Part shown: positions 57,855 through 60,146 of the stretch, one piece after another
Numbering within the stretch: the first letter of the stretch is position 1
How the letters are laid out: every line of letters starts with the position of its first letter
From: Chloroflexota bacterium
Lineage (GTDB): Bacteria; Chloroflexota; Anaerolineae; Promineifilales; Promineifilaceae
Length of the DNA stretch: 60,146 bases
Assembly (NCBI GenBank): GCA_024277135.1
Contig: JAJRVV010000117.1
Coordinates: 1-60,146, forward strand
Reading direction: 5' to 3'
Translations under genes and position numbers: made by a program
Notes under the pieces: generated by a model
Told to the model about the DNA's origin: nothing
Database searches by the model: none
The model's input: only the letters and a program-made list of their open reading frames with translations

Positions 57855-59873
57855 TTAGTTCAAGAACAGCGAGAACGCGCCGCCGGTCTGGAAGAAGTCA
57901 CCGATGTTTATGAAGTACAATCCATCCGTCTCAAAGGTGAAGGTCAGCGTTTCCGCGCCGCCGGACAATTCCACATCCGCCGAATCCAGGATATTGTCAT
58001 CCACATCCAGAATGTCAATCACCAAATCCACCTCGTCGTTGGTGGCGACGGTGATTTCCAGCGTGTTCCCGGCCGTGCCGTTAAACGCATAAGTCATCAC
58101 CCCATCGGTATTGAACGTGCCCACAATCTCATCACCGTAAGCCAGTTCCAACAAAACCAGGTCTGAAGCGGCCATGGTGAAGTTGTATTCACCAAAATCA
58201 CCCTCAAACCCAACTACATTGAAGTAATAATTGGTGGCATCCGACTCTGGCGTGATGAAAATGATTTCCTCAAAGCCGGTGCTGTCATCAACCTCCAGCA
58301 ACAGTTCGTCGGTGTCATCATTGTACACCTGAAGCACAGCGTCAAAGTCCGGATCAAGGTAGGCGGCGACCATTTCGCCGCCAGAGGCGGTGAAGGGGAA
58401 GGGTTGACCAGAAGCGGAGTCCGCTTCATCCAGGGCGCCAAAGGCAAAGAGAATGTTGCCCGGCAGCCCGCCATTGACCAGGTCTACCGTCACCTCGAAG
58501 TCGCCAATCTGTCCATCAAAACCTTCGACCACGATGGTGTAGAACCCATCTTCAAGCAGTTCCAGCGTCCGAATATGCTCGGTGTCAAAGGAGCCGTCAA
58601 TTGGGCCTTCTACAACAGATAGTCCGTTGGGGCCAAGGATGTCCAGCGTCAGATCAAAACCATCGAAGGGAGCGGCCGTCACATTCACAAAGTCGCCTGC
58701 GGAACCGGCAAAGCTCCAGCTAACGCCGGCGTCACCGGTGATGCTGCCGGGAACGGTGTTACCATAAGCAATCGTGCTGCCTCCGGGCGGCAGTGGCGGC
58801 GGCGCTACGGCCGTACCCGCTTCCATAATCGTCAACTGGTATGGCCCGCCTGACCCGGCAAAACCGCGCAAAACGATGGAGAACTCGCCGCTGGAAGGCA
58901 GGGACAATCCCCGAACCTCTTCCAGGTCAAAGGCGTCGTCCAATTCGCCGCCAATGATAGAATTGCCATCGGCATCCACCACATCCACTACCACATCCAA
59001 TTGGTCATCCGTCGGCTCCACGATGATGTCAATCGTTTCACCGGCCACGCCCAGGAATGTCCAGACGGCCGCGCCATCGGCGGCGATTTCGCCATTGATC
59101 ACATCGCCGTAAAGCAGCAGTCCCAGGGAATCGGGGACATCTACCGGCGGCGCGGTCACCTCTATCGGTTCGGTAACGGTCAGGGTTTGCGCCATCATCT
59201 CAAAAATAGGTCGGAACTCTTTTTCGGTGTCGGCCGGGGTGACGCCGAACATGATAGCTGTCCGTTCGCCATTTATGGCGATTGCCGCGTAGCTAAATAA
59301 GGGCGTTCCATTATCAGAAGTGCCCTTGATGATGGCCCAGGCGCCCGGCTGACCGTTCATCATCATCTCGGTTGGCCCTTCCACCACTTCCATATCATCA
59401 GTGATGCCGAAATCGTCAATCACTTCTTGCAACGCGGCCGCCGGGGAAGCGTCAGAAAAATCAGCCGTGTCGCCGCTTACGACGACCACCACGCCGCCTT
59501 CTTCGCCCGGATCAGGCGAATCCATCAACTCTTCGGCGGAGGCAATGGTGGCAAAACCAAACGTCTCCGACGAAAACCAATTTCCCGGAAACTGGATGGT
59601 GTAACCGCCTTCCGCGCTGTCCAATGTTTCCAGATTCACAGGCGGGGTGTCCGTCGGCGGCGGAACCGGGGTGTCTGTCGGCGGCGGCGGCGGCGGGGTG
59701 TCCGTCGGCGGCGGAACCGGGGTGTCTGTCGGCGGCGGAACCGGCGTATCTGTCGGCGGCGGCGGTTCCGGGGTGGGTGTTGGCTCTGCGCCGCCACAAG
59801 CTGCCAGCAACAGTCCCAGCGTCAGCAAGGCAACTGTCAGCAATAATAAAGGGGAACGATTTTGCTTCTTCAT
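57855..59873 (-). CDS. Secreted lipoprotein with Thr/Pro linker and several PPC (pre-peptidase C-terminal) domains
   Basis: 672 aa. Lipobox 'LLLAACGG' with the lipidated Cys near residue 26, then a 50-residue 'PTDTPVPPP' repeat linker. A PsbP/Mog1-like region follows (about 80-220, 'YTIQFPGNWFSSETFGFATIASAEEL' to 'AQTLTVTEP'). Then four beta-sandwich PPC-type domains follow, each starting like 'YGDVINGEIAADGAAVWTFLGVAGETIDIIV' and containing 'YTIVVEGF'- or 'FSIVLRGF'-like strands. No protease domain is present. It probably binds surface polymers or proteins. AGGAG precedes ATG 59873. One ACGGCCGT in 2 kb. Confidence 0.8.
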   Translation of the reverse strand: MKKQNRSPLLLLTVALLTLGLLLAACGGAEPTPTPEPPPPTDTPVPPPTDTPVPPPTDTPPPPPPTDTPVPPPTDTPPVNLETLDSAEGGYTIQFPGNWFSSETFGFATIASAEELMDSPDPGEEGGVVVVVSGDTADFSDASPAAALQEVIDDFGITDDMEVVEGPTEMMMNGQPGAWAIIKGTSDNGTPLFSYAAIAINGERTAIMFGVTPADTEKEFRPIFEMMAQTLTVTEPIEVTAPPVDVPDSLGLLLYGDVINGEIAADGAAVWTFLGVAGETIDIIVEPTDDQLDVVVDVVDADGNSIIGGELDDAFDLEEVRGLSLPSSGEFSIVLRGFAGSGGPYQLTIMEAGTAVAPPPLPPGGSTIAYGNTVPGSITGDAGVSWSFAGSAGDFVNVTAAPFDGFDLTLDILGPNGLSVVEGPIDGSFDTEHIRTLELLEDGFYTIVVEGFDGQIGDFEVTVDLVNGGLPGNILFAFGALDEADSASGQPFPFTASGGEMVAAYLDPDFDAVLQVYNDDTDELLLEVDDSTGFEEIIFITPESDATNYYFNVVGFEGDFGEYNFTMAASDLVLLELAYGDEIVGTFNTDGVMTYAFNGTAGNTLEITVATNDEVDLVIDILDVDDNILDSADVELSGGAETLTFTFETDGLYFINIGDFFQTGGAFSLFLN

Positions 59874-59929
59874 GTGTCTCTCTCCTGTTGAAACATTAAA
59901 CAAAACAATACGTAACTTCTCAATAACCT

Positions 59930-60050
59930 GGGGAGATTACAAAAGTTTTAGCGATGCTTTAGTCAAACAAACCCAATTGCGAAACTTTTGTAATCTTTTC
60001 CCCCGAAATTTTAGAAGATACCACAGTATCTTCTCAAAAATCTGGGGTAA
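59930..60050. repeat. Nested inverted and direct repeats upstream of the PPC lipoprotein
   Basis: AGATTACAAAAGTTT (59934-59948) and AAACTTTTGTAATCT (59982-59996) are perfect 15-bp inverted arms. AGAAGATAC-CACA-GTATCTTCT (60013-60034) is a second perfect palindrome. CTTCTCAATAACCTGGGG and CTTCTCAAAAATCTGGGG form a direct repeat. No promoter was assigned. Confidence 0.75.
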
Positions 60051-60146
60051 TCACAGGGGAGTTAAATCAGGTTGACCACGTGAGCGGATGATGTCCGCCA
60101 ACGACGGCATTGCATTTTTCTGTGAAACCCGGTCAAGCACATATTG
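60051..60146 (-). CDS. C-terminal fragment of an unidentified protein (runs off the window)
   Basis: On the minus strand an open frame enters from beyond the window and ends at TGA 60051-60053: QYVLDRVSQKNAMPSLAD, then about 13 residues. The composition is protein-like, but no family can be named from 31 residues. Confidence 0.35.
   Translation of the reverse strand, partial: QYVLDRVSQKNAMPSLADIIRSRGQPDLTPL

Noticed and set aside
59640..59800. Tandem repeat element at the lipoprotein 5' end
   Set aside because: It encodes the PTDTPVPPP linker of the lipoprotein and is a normal protein feature.

Overview
The window reads as chromosomal DNA of a moderately GC-rich bacterium, most likely a heterotrophic, aerobic or facultative member of the Chloroflexota (Anaerolineae/Caldilineae-like). 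This placement is inference. It rests on lipoproteins with Thr/Pro/Glu-rich linkers, a caa3-type oxidase with an A2-style active-site motif, a maltodextrin-binding protein fused to an X25 module, and intergenic spacers full of palindromes. No phage, IS transposase, plasmid or CRISPR signature was seen. Gene density is high and most genes are housekeeping.

Layout. 1-7 kb (minus): AarF/UbiB N-terminus, tRNA-Glu(CTC), a PLP sugar 3-dehydrase (RfbH/DdhC), a polysaccharide deacetylase, a GAF-PAS adenylate cyclase and a transglutaminase-like membrane protein. 7-14.6 kb: two small related membrane proteins (plus), then a complete caa3 oxidase operon (minus; subunits II, I, IV, III, CtaG, SURF1 and an accessory protein). 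14.8-16.5 kb: DegV and an ECF sigma factor. 16.6-20.6 kb (plus): a membrane-anchored deacetylase, then an SDR, a lipase, folB and folK (folate synthesis). 20.6-23.6 kb (minus): xth, a possible nucleotidyltransferase-fold protein and a DUF1990 protein. 23.7-26.7 kb (plus): a Fur-family regulator with a CbiM/CbiQ/CbiO metal ECF transporter. 26.8-31.9 kb: alanine racemase (frameshifted), a tandem glycine riboswitch, gcvH and gcvP. 32-34 kb: a VapBC module and tyrS with a tyrosine leader peptide. 34.4-42.8 kb (plus): YhhN, MmcQ/YjbR, rpmF, fabD, fabG, Asp23, nusB, a degenerate Nudix, then a phenylalanine leader peptide, pheS and pheT. 42.9-50.3 kb (plus): plsC interrupted by a stop codon, MarR, a maltodextrin ABC importer and a GH13 enzyme. 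50.4-54.3 kb: SAM-I riboswitch and metH. 54.5-60.1 kb (minus): HigBA, a Phd/PIN module, fabF and a large PPC-domain lipoprotein.

Regulation is the most interesting layer. Both tyrS and pheST carry short leader peptides rich in the cognate amino acid (YYY; FFSFFF) followed by intrinsic terminators, the arrangement of ribosome-mediated attenuation. In both, a sigma70-type promoter puts its -10 box exactly 6 nt before the leader ATG, so the leader mRNAs should be leaderless. The same spacing precedes fur and alr, and an 8-nt version precedes higB and the second deacetylase. Glycine and SAM riboswitches control gcvH/gcvP and metH.

At the sequence level, the palindromic octamer ACGGCCGT is hugely over-represented (about 85 copies by eye against 1-2 expected). 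Several palindromic repeat families lie in the spacers and reach into genes: one sits inside the second glycine aptamer, one forms the C-terminus of CtaG, and an AT-rich microrepeat is inserted in frame in metH.
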